From Sphagnum compactum (taxonomy: Eukaryota; Bryophyta; Sphagnopsida; Sphagnales): 64,000 nucleotides of DNA. The stretch is taken from NCBI GenBank assembly GCA_965153455.1, contig OZ234493.1, positions 8,484,213 through 8,548,212 of the forward strand, in the 5' to 3' direction. Shown in pieces: positions 36,186 to 47,530 of this stretch (position 1 is the first letter of the stretch; each line of letters starts with the position of its first letter). The position numbers were made by a program, and so were the translations under genes. The notes under the pieces are model-generated. The model did no database searches and was not told where the DNA came from. It saw only the letters and a list, made by a program, of their open reading frames with translations.

Positions 36186-36684
36186 GGTTTTGTTTTCAGA
36201 CTTTTGCTGCGTTCTTCTTTTCCCATGAGAGCTGCTGCTTCCAGGACAAGATTAGGGTTTCACGATTTCAGTGGCAAAGTCTTCAAGAGGGAGTAGAAAT
36301 GTCCGCAAAGACTGCATTTTTTTTGTCGGAGAGGGAAGTGATTTGCTTTGATCCAAGACAAGGTTAGTGTAGCTCAATTGCTTGATTCCCAAGTCATAAT
36401 TCCCCTAGCAGAATGGGAAAGGTGCTGACGAACGACGGCAGAAAGTAGAGAGCAACAGAAGGGAACAACACACCAGGAGGAGTCGGAGGTAGACACTAGA
36501 CACTAGACAGATCTGAGCTTGCGATGGCGAGACCGTTTCCATAGTAGTTGTCTTTCCACAACTGTTTCTGATCATCACCAGCCCCTCGCCAGATTCGGCA
36601 AAGGAGGTCTTTACCGCGACTTCTTGGAGCAGAGATACACAGGGATATATATATAGGAAGGTCTTTGGACTGGAGACAACAACC

Positions 36685-37264
36685 ATGAAGATTCTTTGTG
36701 ATGTGTGTGAGGCGGCAGCAGCTCGCTTGTTCTGTGCAGCAGATGAGGCGGCTCTCTGCCTCAGATGTGACGAGAAGGTATCGCAGAATACTTACTCCCT
36801 TTTCCAATCAGATTCCGAATAGAAGAAGATCATGCCAAGGATCATAGAGTGGGACTCAAAACTTATTACTTGATCTCATAAGATGAACCAGTGGACGACT
36901 TAAATGTTGTCCATTGTTGTCTTCTAAGGAACATTCTTGAGATATGGTTCTGTTTAGCTGCTGGAGTTGCAGACCAATTCCCATTGCAAAGTCCTCATTT
37001 TTGGGCGTTAGGAGGCAAAGCTTGAGTCTCTTGCTACACACTTCAGATATGGTTCCACTAACAAGTCTTTTCTCATAGAAAGAAATTGGTTGAAATCCTC
37101 AATTTTTGTTTGTGCTTTTCTTTTGTGGAATGTGCATGTATACTTTACCTTGTGCTTTATAACGAGCAGGTGCTTTTCTTGGCAAACAACTTTTTAGTGA
37201 GGTCCTTATAGCTAGTATATAAGAAGGGATGTTTGAGGTAGCTTTGCCAGGTATTGAATCCACC

Positions 37265-37317
<53 letters not shown>

Positions 37318-38989
37318 GTGGGCTGGGTTGATTACTGACAGAGTGGAAGCACAGGTCCATGGCTGCAATAAGTTAGCAAGCAGACATATGCGGTTAGAGC
37401 TGGCAGGGTCTAGAGCTGTGCCTCACTGTGACATCTGTGAGAATGCTCCAGGTACTTTCGTTTTTTGCTTGACCTTGGGAACAACTGACAGCAATCCCTG
37501 CATGTAAACTTGTCAATTAGGGTTCTCTCAAGTTCATGAAGATGTTGCACTGGATACTGCAAACACAAGATGCTTAGGTTAACTGATTTTCTGTTATAAA
37601 CTCAATGTATGTTTGTGCTTATTCACTTCCAAAGGTGGGACCCCATTTGACATGCACTATGGACAACACTATTGCTTGTGTTGCAGCTTTTTTCTTCTGT
37701 GGGATTGATGGGGCATCCCTATGTCTACAGTGCGATGTGGATGTGCACGTAGGGGTGAAAAAGTCACATGAGCGGTACCTTCTGACAGGCCAGAGAGTAG
37801 AGGCAAGAGTCTTCTTTCCTTTCTGTTTCACAGTTGTGTTTGTTGGGGAGACTTGTCTATCAACTGGCTTTAAACAATAGTCTGTGTGTTGGGCATGTAA
37901 TGTACATATTGTGGCTTCCTGGGCATGTTATCTGCCACATAGCAGTGAGTTCTCAAATTGATTCTTCTGAAGTCATTGTTGAGTAATTGTAGCTAGTCAG
38001 TGCTGTTCATGATGAAGGTTTGGGTCTGATACTTTGTGAGTGACACTCATGAGGTTATGACTGCACTCACTCCTGTCATGTTTGATTTGGTTTGGCTGGA
38101 ACTAGCACAGTAGGTATCTTTGAAGTGTTTGTTGGATTTTTCCCTGCATTCTTCTGAAGGCAGTCAGAGCCAGTCAGGGGGTTGTGAAATTCAGACCAGA
38201 TTGTATAATTGCATTAAATTTCTATCACTGATCACAAATTCCATCATGATAGGGTAGACAGTGAATGTTTAACATATTGATTGTGTTAGATATTTTATTT
38301 GTAATTGAAATCCAAAGTTCTTTTATTGTCATTGCTCCCTTTCATAACAGTCTGGATATAGACTGCTGTCATCACTCAAAGCTCATAGGAATGCTTGCCT
38401 TGCAGCATCCTACAAGAAAACTGACAGTAAAGGAGAGCATTGCTGTTGATATACAAGCAAGGGATTTCAATAGTGACAGAACTCAGCAGCAACAGATCAT
38501 TCACCACCACCACCACCATCACCACCATCATCATGATGACGCACTCCAAGCAGAGACGATAATCATTGCCAATTCAAGTGGTGAACGCAAGAGTAGCAAT
38601 GTAGTTGGTGATAAGGACCATCTGATGCTCGAGAACAACCAGCCTGTATCAGGCATCATTGACCTGAATGCTCAACCCAGACACTTGCTGTCTCAAGCCT
38701 CTCTCCCTGACAAAGTAATGCATTACTTGCAACAATTGTATGATAACATGAAGCTGTTGAAATTGTATGAAGTTGGGACATCGAGATTTCCTGGTATGTT
38801 CTCTATGAAGGAAGGGAGAAGGGAAGGAAATTTTAACTTATGACTTTCTTTTTTTCAAGCTGGAAGTCTCATATGGTGTGGTATTTGCAGGGTGATGGAG
38901 AGAAAGCGGCCACATTAACAAGCAGTGATGATGGTGTTGGTGTTGTTCCTAGCTTTCCATCTACTGCACTGCAAGTGGCTCGAAGGTAG
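36685..38989 (+). CDS. BBX: Double B-box zinc-finger protein (BBX, DBB type)
   Basis: Exon 1 (36685-36777), exon 2 (37355-37451), exon 3 (37687-37808) and exon 4 (from 38406) join in frame. B-box 1 covers residues 1-42 (C5, C8, C17, D20, C25, C28, H33, H42) and B-box 2 covers 56-91 (C56, C59, C68, D71, C76, C79, H84, H91), followed by [10 protein letters not shown]. All zinc ligands are present. No CCT domain is seen, which points to BBX structure group IV; that group acts in light signalling with HY5 and COP1. An 11-His run lies at 137-147. The 3' end is uncertain. Exon 4 may end at 38714 and join 38891-38989, giving 239 residues. It may instead run to 38793 and splice after 'tttttttcaag', ending RKRPH. 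The exon 3 donor (AGA|GTCTTC) is weak. Confidence 0.85.
37267..37315. repeat. GA dinucleotide microsatellite in BBX intron 1
   Basis: About 24 uninterrupted GA units, roughly 40 bp before the exon 2 acceptor. Frames rich in RE or SL here are repeat artefacts. Confidence 0.95.
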
Positions 38990-39950
38990 TTTGTTTGAAA
39001 CCACAGAGATCAGGCCATCTATCTAATCAGAGTTGGGCTCATTATGCCAAGTGCGTCTCACCTGTAAAGTTGGCTGGTTGTATTATATTGTCAGTGACAG
39101 TGTAATTGTAGATTGTTGGGATGCTGTAGTATATGTCTTCCTTGTGGAGTCCCCTTGTATTTTATTACAGAGCATTTAGGAGAAACACCCCCCACCCGCC
39201 CTGCCTCTATGTCTGTCATACAATACTTTCCTTTGTTTAAGGTAGTTTGGACAGAGTGGTTGATGGTCATCTATGGGTCTTTTGAGAGCATTTGTGTTCT
39301 AGTGAGGTCCACCATCTTCGTGCTCTCCAAAAGAGTAGTGAGTATGGTGGTATTTTTTACACAAAAAAAAACAGAAGAGTTGACTTCCAATGTAAAATTG
39401 TACTTGATTCCAAAGTTTTGAAGTAAACTTATGAATTGGCTTCTTGTAAAGAAATGCAGAGTGCATTAGGTACTTTCATCGATGATCTTGTACATTGAAA
39501 GCAAGACATGCAGTTCGTTGATGTTCATTTCCACAATGCGTTTTCTGGGCAGACTTCAAACCATTGTATTTCAACCTTGTTGGGAAAGGTGCAGGTTTGA
39601 TTCTAACTATGCAAACTCCAGCAAAATGATACAGCCTCCAATTATCAGTGCATTTTTACCAAATAAGTCTGCTTTCACTGTAGATAAAGCAAAGGGACTC
39701 CAGCTTCTATTGCCTTCAGAACAGTGCCACCTCCAGAAAAAAGATAGTACTTGGTACTTTTGAGTGCTTTCTCATGTAGCCAGGGATGCAAATTGTCAAC
39801 ATTCACCAACAACCAACATTTGTTGGCTCTGCAAGAGGCTTTAAGGGAACAATAGTGAGGGGGCCCTAGGGGCTGGAGACAAGAGTTCAAGGGATAAGGT
39901 TTGACTAAAAGTTCACTATCGACTAACCTATCATGTTAAGAAAACAATAC
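38990..39950. other. BBX 3' flank and spacer
   Basis: This probably holds the BBX 3' UTR. Frames at 39113-39421 and 39482-39763 have no recognisable domain. No further gene is supported before the repeat-bounded unit starting at 39951. Confidence 0.5.
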
Positions 39951-42900
39951 ATGGATGAAAGATGTATGAATGGATGAGGGATGAAAGATGAAGGATGGAT
40001 GAATGAACGATGCATGGTTGGATGGAAGGATGAATTGATGATGGATAAAAAATGAATGGATGGATTGAAGGTGAATTGATAAAAGATGAAAAATAGATGG
40101 ATGGAAAGCTTAGGACCAAGCACTTGACACTTAATGTTTTTGTTTCCTTGCATAAGGTGGAATGTGGAGGTGAAGGTGAAACAACCCTATTCATGTACAA
40201 AGTATACATTTCTAGAACACATGTACATAGGAATCTAAGTATTCCTATGCATGCAAGTTTAAACTAAATACAATGTATAGCTTTAAAGTCAAAAAAATAA
40301 CAAGATAATTTTATAAATGTTATTACAAATGAACAAGAATATTAAAAGATTCAAACTCATCTCTTTATATAACCTAGGTGGTTTTAACTAGTAATTGAAG
40401 TAATTAAACATAACACTTCTTTAAAATATGGAACATTAATTAGTAACTCAAGTAATTATTTAACTAAATAAGAATTAACATATTAATTAATAACTAGTTA
40501 GTTAATCTTCATAAGATTCAAATATTTAACACATATAAATGTCATATATGTACTTAATACATGATAACATCTAACTAAACAAAATAATTACAAATTCTAA
40601 TTTAACATTTAAAAAGGTTGAATTTGTGGTTTTGAAATATTTATAAAAATTGAATCTTTGATTAGATTTGTGGTTAGTTAATATTTATAAAGGTGATGTT
40701 TTATAATTTGTGATATTTTAACACATATAAAATTCGAATTTGTGATTAAATCCATGGTTATTTAACATTTATAAAAGTCAAATCTGCAATTAGGTCTATG
40801 GTTAACTAACATTTATAAATGTTAAATTTGTGATCAAATTATGAAATTATAACACATATAAAAATTGAATTTACTATTAAATCCATGGTTAATTAACACA
40901 TATGAAAGTTGCCTGTGGAAAGAAAAAACGTCTTCAATTTTTTCATTTTATTAACAAAAAGTATTTATTTTTTCAATGGGTCTCTTTTGATTACTTTGAC
41001 TAATTAATTTAGTCGTATTTTTAACAATCCATTAAAGACCTTGATTTTATACAATTTCTTAAGCATAAACATTCCATTACTATCCTTGACTTCTCCTTGT
41101 AACATATAAAACTTTCATCTTTATATATCTTTCTTTATATTTTTTCACTTTCTCTTTTTGCTTCATTTTCACCTTGAGTGTTCAATGAGTGATTTTGATT
41201 ATGTTCAAAGAAGTGATGTGCATTTCATATGTAAATGTATATATCTTACATTGAGGTAAGTTCTATTGATTTTCATCTTTTACAATGTTGTCATTTATTG
41301 TTGTTGTCCATAAAGGTAGAAGAGTTGTTGTTGGTGATGATTTGGATATAAGTTTTCGTTATGTGGCTTTTGAAGGGTTGGTGTTAAATTGGTATGACAC
41401 TTTTGCTTACATAACCAAAAAAATCATGAATGAATTGGGTTATATTTACCTCTATTGTGAATTACTTGATCGGGTAGGCTTGACTATGATCACCTTGTGG
41501 GTTAAGTCCCCCCACATTCAAATGCATGAAAATGTTAGACAACCTTAAGAATTTTGGAATTGAGGCTAGGTCTCAAAGGGGGTTTGAGAAAAGGGACATG
41601 CTAATTATTCTTATAGGGGAATCCACCACTATTGTGTTGTCCATTATAGCATTTGAACTTGTTTTGATTTCAATGTTTTTCCATTTTGATTTCTTTCAAA
41701 AAATTCAAATCTAGGTCACCGCAATCCAAATTTTCCACCACTATTATTGTTGTCATTGTTACCACAATAAGAGGTGTAAAAAGTAGCCATGAAAGACAAC
41801 TCATGATTGTTGATGGTGCAGGTCAATTCAATTAGGATGTTCTTGCTTTTGGTAATCAATTCAAGACAAAATACGACTAATTGGTTGAAATCAAAAATTC
41901 TAGTCAATGTGTTATGATGTTGGTGAAGAATGTGACAACAACAACAATTAGTGACTGGTTTCTCAAAGCACAACCCTATACTATATTGTTTAGAGTGGTT
42001 GATGACAATGTGAAAGCACGATTGTTTTAACTACACACCAAATTAATAGGCCACCAACCTCTTGTGAAAGAGGTTTTTTTTTTAATATTTAAAAAATCCA
42101 TTTTCTAGATTGTATTTTTCTTTTACCATTGGTTCATTCATGATAAATATTTTTTCCCAGGTTGTTGGAGTATTATTTATACTCAATTTGATAGCTCCTC
42201 CTCTTTGGAAATTATGTGCAAAATGTTATGTGTTGAATATTGTTGTTTCAACTACAAATGGCGATGTGCATTGTAATGTGTGGTGTGAAAACAACCATCA
42301 AGAAGGCTAGTTTCTTACAAGCTTCAATTGCGCCAACAATTGGAGATCTTGTTTTCTTTATCATTGAGGGAAAATGGTTAGAAATTGTGGTGGGTATGCC
42401 AAAAGCTGATTTCTTCATTCAGCCACATCTAAAACAAGTTCAACATTTAATCAAAACTAAATTAGAGAGTAAATTTTAGTTGACTCCTACTTTTCAACTT
42501 GTCAATTTTGAGGAACACATTGAGCTTCCATTTGATTTGGCCTCTTTTTTTCCATTGTCATCAATTCTCCTTATTGATGTGGAACCCACATCAACAAAAT
42601 GAAAACTTGATTTTGATGCTCACAAACCTAATCCAAAAATAACAAAGTCGTGATTTTAGTAAATAAGTTTTGAAATTTCAATACATAAGTTTTGAGTTCT
42701 TTGGATTTTTCATAATTATTTAAAATTCCAAAAGTTAAATTTGAATTCTCTAGAATTTTCATAGTTACTTAGAATTCCAAGAACTAAGTTTTGAATTTTC
42801 TTGAATTTTCATAGTTTTTTGGGATTCAAATAGCTAAGTTTTAAATTCTTTGGAATTTTCATAATCATTTAGAATTTGGACTCTAGATGCCAATGATGCA

Positions 42901-43577
42901 TATGATTTGAAACATTTCCATATCCACAAACTATCAATATCCACAATTTTTTTAAAAAAAATTCAATATTAACAAAATATCAACATACACAATTATTATC
43001 ATAAAATCACAATATTTATAAAATTGTGTGATGTCATTTCCTTGAAAACATTTCATGTTGAATTCAAAATGTTACATGGTTCAATTCATCTTTCACCTAA
43101 TTTTACATTTTCAACCTTTCACCTACACCTTAATTTACACTTTATTTTAATCAATAAAATGAAACTCCATCCATCTTTCATCCATCCATCATATGACATA
43201 GATCAAACCACAGATCTAACCACATATTTGAATTTTATAAGTGTTAACTAACCATAATTTTAACTGCAGATTTGATTTTTATATGTGTGACAACATCACA
43301 AATCTAATCACATATTTGACTTTTATATGTATTAAAACATCAGAAATCTGACCACATATTTGACTTTTATAATGTTAACTACCCATGGATCTAACCACAT
43401 ATTTGACTTTTACATGCGTTACAACATCACAGATTTTTCCACATCTATCCATCTTTAATCCATTCTTTGATTTTTCATCAATCCATTAATCTTTCATCTT
43501 TCATCCATCCATTCATGTTTCATTTTCATCCATCCATTCTTTCATCAATCCATTCTTCCATACCCATCCATCCATCA
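39951..43577. mobile_element. 3.6-kb unit with complex inverted termini around an RPA-like relic
   Basis: The left border has GGAT/GATGAA-rich DNA (39951-40105) and then 60-65-bp degenerate repeats (40600-40915). The right border has the same two repeat types in reverse complement: repeats at 43195-43440, then CCATC-rich DNA at 43440-43577. For example 'caaatctgcaattaggtcta' on the left matches 'caaatctgcagttaaaatta' read from the right strand, and both lead into 'tatggttaactaaca'-like sequence. Repeat-built inverted termini resemble Foldback-type elements. The inner kilobase carries the RPA-like relic. The left end lacks a clean terminal base match to the right, so borders are approximate. 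Confidence 0.5.
41185..42600 (+). pseudogene. RPA70-like (replication protein A) gene relic
   Basis: It starts at ATG 41185 (MSDFDYVQRSD). A 64-bp AT-rich GT-AG intron (41256-41319) restores the frame (R|RVVVGDDLDISFR). An OB-fold-like stretch follows (ITLW at about 41500). Beyond stops and shifts, QLMIVDGAG and DVLAFGNQFKTKYD (about 41800-41875) look like a second OB-fold. At 42210-42480 comes LCAKC...HCNVWC, a zinc-ribbon pattern, then SIAPTIGD, EIVVGMPKADFF and QHLIKTKLES. The last part fits the RPA70 C-terminal domain, which ends in GMSADEL-like sequence. RPA binds single-stranded DNA, and plant Helitrons often carry such a gene. At least one frame shift near 42305 and several stops make it dead. 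Match is by eye only. Confidence 0.5.
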
Positions 43578-43899
43578 GATTTGTATGTTATGTTTGTATT
43601 CCTTTTTAAAGTCCCTCTCCTTGTCCAATTCCACCTACAATATTGCCTTCTCCTTCTTTTATGTGGCCAATCTGTTTTTTAAACTTCTCACCTTCAAATT
43701 CATATTCCCTGTATTCAGACTCACAATTGCCATGGTTTGAAACAATTTAGCTGCCTTATATACTTGCATACTTCTGCAGTTACCTCGTCCATAGACTTTG
43801 GTGTATCTGTGTTGTAGGATTTTTGGATTTTTTTGCAAAAGATCCCTATTCTTGTATTAATGTACTCCCCATTATCATCAAAAAAATTTAATAGATCAC

Positions 43900-45650
43900 A
43901 TGTTGATATGAATAGTTGTAATTAACTAAATAGATGAAATATTTCTTATAGGTGCTAAAATGTTTAATGTTATAGACCATTGATTACGGGCAATAAAACA
44001 TATTCAAAATGAATACTTTGGTGGTCTAGATGTCATCATGTCATGTGACTTCTATTAAGCACACCATGTTAAAGATTGTTGGATTTTTTATTCCTTTGAG
44101 TGATAGTATAAAATACACCAAACTTTAAACAATCTTAAATGTTATGAATTAACTTTAATTATGCGACAAATTGATACAAAATTTATATAAACTTTAAACA
44201 AATTTTGCACCTACGCACAAACTTTACAAGACATTCAATATATTAATTCAAATTGTTGTCGAAAAATACCAAACATTTTAAGTACATGCCACATTTATTT
44301 TATACAAATATTTTAGTGCAAAAACATGATAAATTTGTGCTCAACAAAACAACATTCATCATCATTCATACCCATCATCATATAAATTTCTAGATGATCC
44401 AAGTAAAACTATAGATTTACATACTACAATTCATATCAAACAAGGTGTGGTAGTTGAATTGTGTGTTGGAAATTTATGCAACATATGATTGCCTTGTTAA
44501 TGGAGCTAATGGTGTATTCAAAACATCAACATCTTATCATAACAAAACCTTAGTTTGGATATTGTTCCCAAATCCAAAAATAGGAATGTTACCTAGAGAT
44601 TAGTCTACCCACCTTTATACAAACAATATTCAACCAAATTGGACACCAATTGAGCCAATTATCAAAGACATAAGAATTGGCAAAAATCACTATCATATTA
44701 TAACAAGAATTCAATTTCTAATTCAATTAGCAGTAGCAAGAACCATTCATCAATCTCAATGATTATTGTTAGATAAATTAGCTTTTGATCCTACCAATGT
44801 AAGAAAACATGGACTATCATATACTACTTTTTCTCGCATCCAAATAAAAGAAGGATTATACTAACAACCTCCACTCCAACATCAAAACTTTCACATTGAT
44901 CAATGTGTAATTGAAAAAGTGAATAGATTAAAAACTTTTGCAAATTGGACAACTTTTGTTCCTTGATTAAATTTTTTTTATCATTCACATTTTATTATAC
45001 AAGCTCTCAACACAAATTCTTTAAAACAACATTACCAATATATAAATCATGATCCCAACCTACAAGTATCACATGTTCTTTGCATTTTGGAAATTAGAAT
45101 ACAATCATCAAATGATGTACATAATTTCATAAATACATCAAAATATTCATACATTTCAATTTATGATGGTCATGATATGATAATGACGTACAATGCACAA
45201 ATGCTCTTACATTTTTACTACACAACATGTAATGGCCAGAATATATAGTAACTACATTGAACATAAGAACTTGAAGAGCGATTCATATAATATGTGTTTA
45301 TAAAAATCATTTTTCTTTGATTTCTATGTTCCTCAACACATTACATTGTTAATTCAAAAGTCCCCAAATGATTGCCCACTCATTGTCTTAGGAGATTTTA
45401 ATATCAACATTTTAGATGATAGTAATCATAAGAACAATAAACAACAACTAATAAAATTTATAAGTAAATTAAAATTAAAATCCCAATTCAAAATTATCCC
45501 AACAAAAATTGGATCACAATTAGACCATATATGGTCAAATGTGTTAGGGAATGAATCCAAATCAAATGTTTTAGAAACATATCAAATGGATTTTCACAAA
45601 CCAATTTATATGGCATTCAAACTACAAGACACACATCCAATTTAGTAATA
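43900..45650 (+). pseudogene. Helitron/Helentron-like helicase-EEP relic, copy 2 (5' truncated)
   Basis: It begins inside the helicase at the Walker B region (IFLIGAKMFNVIDH near 43940, then GGLDVIMSCDFY near 44020). Numerous stops follow, with the HQSQ-equivalent and FDPTNVRKHGLSYTT near 44770-44830. The EEP part is better kept: 45346-45645 is open, with LIVLGDFNINIL at 45378-45413, QLDHIWSN at about 45523-45543 and DFHKPIYMAFKL near the end. The same three EEP landmarks and spacing appear in copy 1 (15020-15250). The Rep and upstream parts are absent. It lies in the same orientation as the RPA-like relic about 1.3 kb upstream. Confidence 0.75.
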
Positions 45651-45654
45651 AACC

Positions 45655-46350
45655 AATATTATCTCCATTCATCTAATGTCATTTTGATTTTTTTGATTTT
45701 TATAGAAGACAAAACCTCTTGTGTCATGGTCATATGGGAGAGATGGAAAAAGATGGCAAAATATGGGGAAAAAATGTGGGGAAAGTTGGAAAGATATGCG
45801 AAAATGAAAAAAAGATTGGAAAGAGATACCAATGGAAATGACATATTGAGATACCAAAATATGGTAAAGATGAAAAGTGATGCCAAAACATGGGAAAGAT
45901 GGAAAGAGATGCCAAAATATGCAATTGTAGGCATGTAACAAAATGTGACAAAAATACAAAAAATCCAAAAAGTCCAATAGGATTTTAGTCCCAGGGACCG
46001 CCACATCATGAAGATAAAAAGGTTTGAAGTTGCCTTACACAATAGGCTCTAACAAGTCGCCGGTTTATAGGGGGGGAAGCCCAAATTTTTTTACTTCTCT
46101 CTTTCACCTCTCACCAAATTTTGGCTAAGTGCTATTGTGGGGGATCACCAACCCACCTACTTCACAAATTTGAAAAGAAAAACTTTGGCTGGAACTAGTA
46201 AAACTTTTACTTTAAAACTAATAATTAAAATATTATAGCGATCGTATAATAAAAACATATCGTCTTAAACAAATATTATCTCTGTTCATCTAATCTCATC
46301 TTAAATAATTTTCAATTTTTTACAAAAGACTGAGCCTCTTGTGACAGAGC
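45655..46350. repeat. Pair of direct repeats, about 75 bp each and 615 bp apart
   Basis: 'aatattatctccattcatct' near 45656 and 'aatattatctctgttcatct' near 46270 start two related blocks. Both continue through a T-rich part to 'agaagacaaaacctcttgtg' and 'aaaagactgagcctcttgtg'. The first follows directly after the EEP frame of copy 2. They may mark the 3' end of that element or a small element of their own. Confidence 0.6.
45725..45935 (+). repeat. Degenerate minisatellite of 'gagatgccaaaatatgg' units
   Basis: Variants of 'ggaaagagatgccaaaatat' recur six to seven times with spacing of about 30 bp. Purine-rich on the plus strand. The frames at 45684-45938 (plus) and 45659-46042 (minus) are translations of this repeat. 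Confidence 0.75.
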
Positions 46351-47530
46351 TGCTTGTTCATCCATCTTGGAAGTGCCATGCCAGAAATGAGGCATTAAGC
46401 CCCATCACTGCATCGACAAAGATGACTGGTCTTTGATAAATCTATGGCCTCAATGAATGACATGCGCCATGAACATCAAATGAAGAAGGATCCACATCAA
46501 CAATATAGTTTATACACTTTGATGAAGCCCTGTGTCCACACACAAAAAGAAAACAGATTCTGATTAGATGTGACTGATGCACCTCAAATGTTTTGTTTCA
46601 TGACTTGCCAATCCTATTGAACAAATGCAAGCAGGATGATGATTGACTGGTCTGTGCTGCTCTTAAGCCTCCTAAATCATTTCATGCCCTCATGATTACA
46701 GTCTAAACAGCGATAACATGCTTGAAAATAACCTTCCATACCAAATGCCAACATTCTAGAGTGTGTTCTACATGCAGAGTTGATCAATCCCTTGGAAGTC
46801 CAAGAGGTCGGTTATCCATAAGCAGAAGGGGGGGGGATGCTGATTGTGTGATATTTTCCTTCACTTCATGCCGCTAGTGTTTCTGACTCCACCAGGCATG
46901 GCCACTCTACAATCTTCTGTTCTACCTTATCCTGCTCAACCAGGTTTTTTCCCCAAGTTGACATCTCAGTCCTGCATTACTTTGTGCAGCAGATTCATAC
47001 ACACTCACACCTTACTGTTTGCCATACAATACATAGACTCCCAAGAAGGTTTTCAACACTATGTAGAAGACAAATGACCTCACGAATAACACTGTCAAAA
47101 ACCCAACAGGACATGTTGCATGCAAATCTGTCATCAGAACTGAGATTATTTTCTTTTGCAAAGGAGCTTTACCTCCGCACCTTCAATCTTGATACCATAT
47201 TTGGCACAAAGGAAGGTGTTGTATACGAGCCCGACAAGAATTACCTTGTGCACTTTCTTGTACATTTGCCTTCAATGGCCCAATTTTGGTGTCATACTTT
47301 GCACCGGCAAGAATTGCAACAAATGGGTTGTTTAGGATTTCCCTCACATGAATCAGGTCATTTGTTCCCTCCTTCACAAAATTTGTCCCATTCACATTCC
47401 TAGATAACCTAAAGAAATCCCCCAAAAGTCTTAAATTAACCAATGGTATATCCACGTGTGATAGTTTAAGCCCGTAGGGTTGGCATGGTGTCTTTAGGGA
47501 CACAACAACACACACTAATCCCTATTGAAA
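46351..47530. other. Spacer with an unidentified minus-strand coding-like fragment
   Basis: A minus-strand frame at 47183-47515 contains FVAILAGAKYDTKIGPLKA. This is faintly like the FVAILGGAKVxxKI segment of phosphoglycerate kinase, but the remainder does not convincingly match. Other frames (46844-47077, 46984-47403) overlap it in antisense. I see no complete gene. Confidence 0.3.

Noticed and set aside
36645-36660. TATATATATA just upstream of the B-box start codon considered as a TATA box
   Set aside because: At about 30 bp before the ATG it would leave almost no 5' UTR, so it is more likely untranslated sequence than the core promoter.
37099-37368. Frames with Ser-Leu or Arg-Glu runs near the BBX gene
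   Set aside because: They translate the GA microsatellite at 37267-37315 inside BBX intron 1.
41716-41973. 85-codon minus-strand frame in the RPA-like relic
   Set aside because: The plus strand carries the coding-like sequence here; the minus frame has no recognisable content.
45659-46042. 127-codon hydrophobic minus-strand frame resembling a membrane protein
   Set aside because: It is the reverse complement of the gagatgccaaaatatgg minisatellite; the hydrophobicity comes from the repeat.
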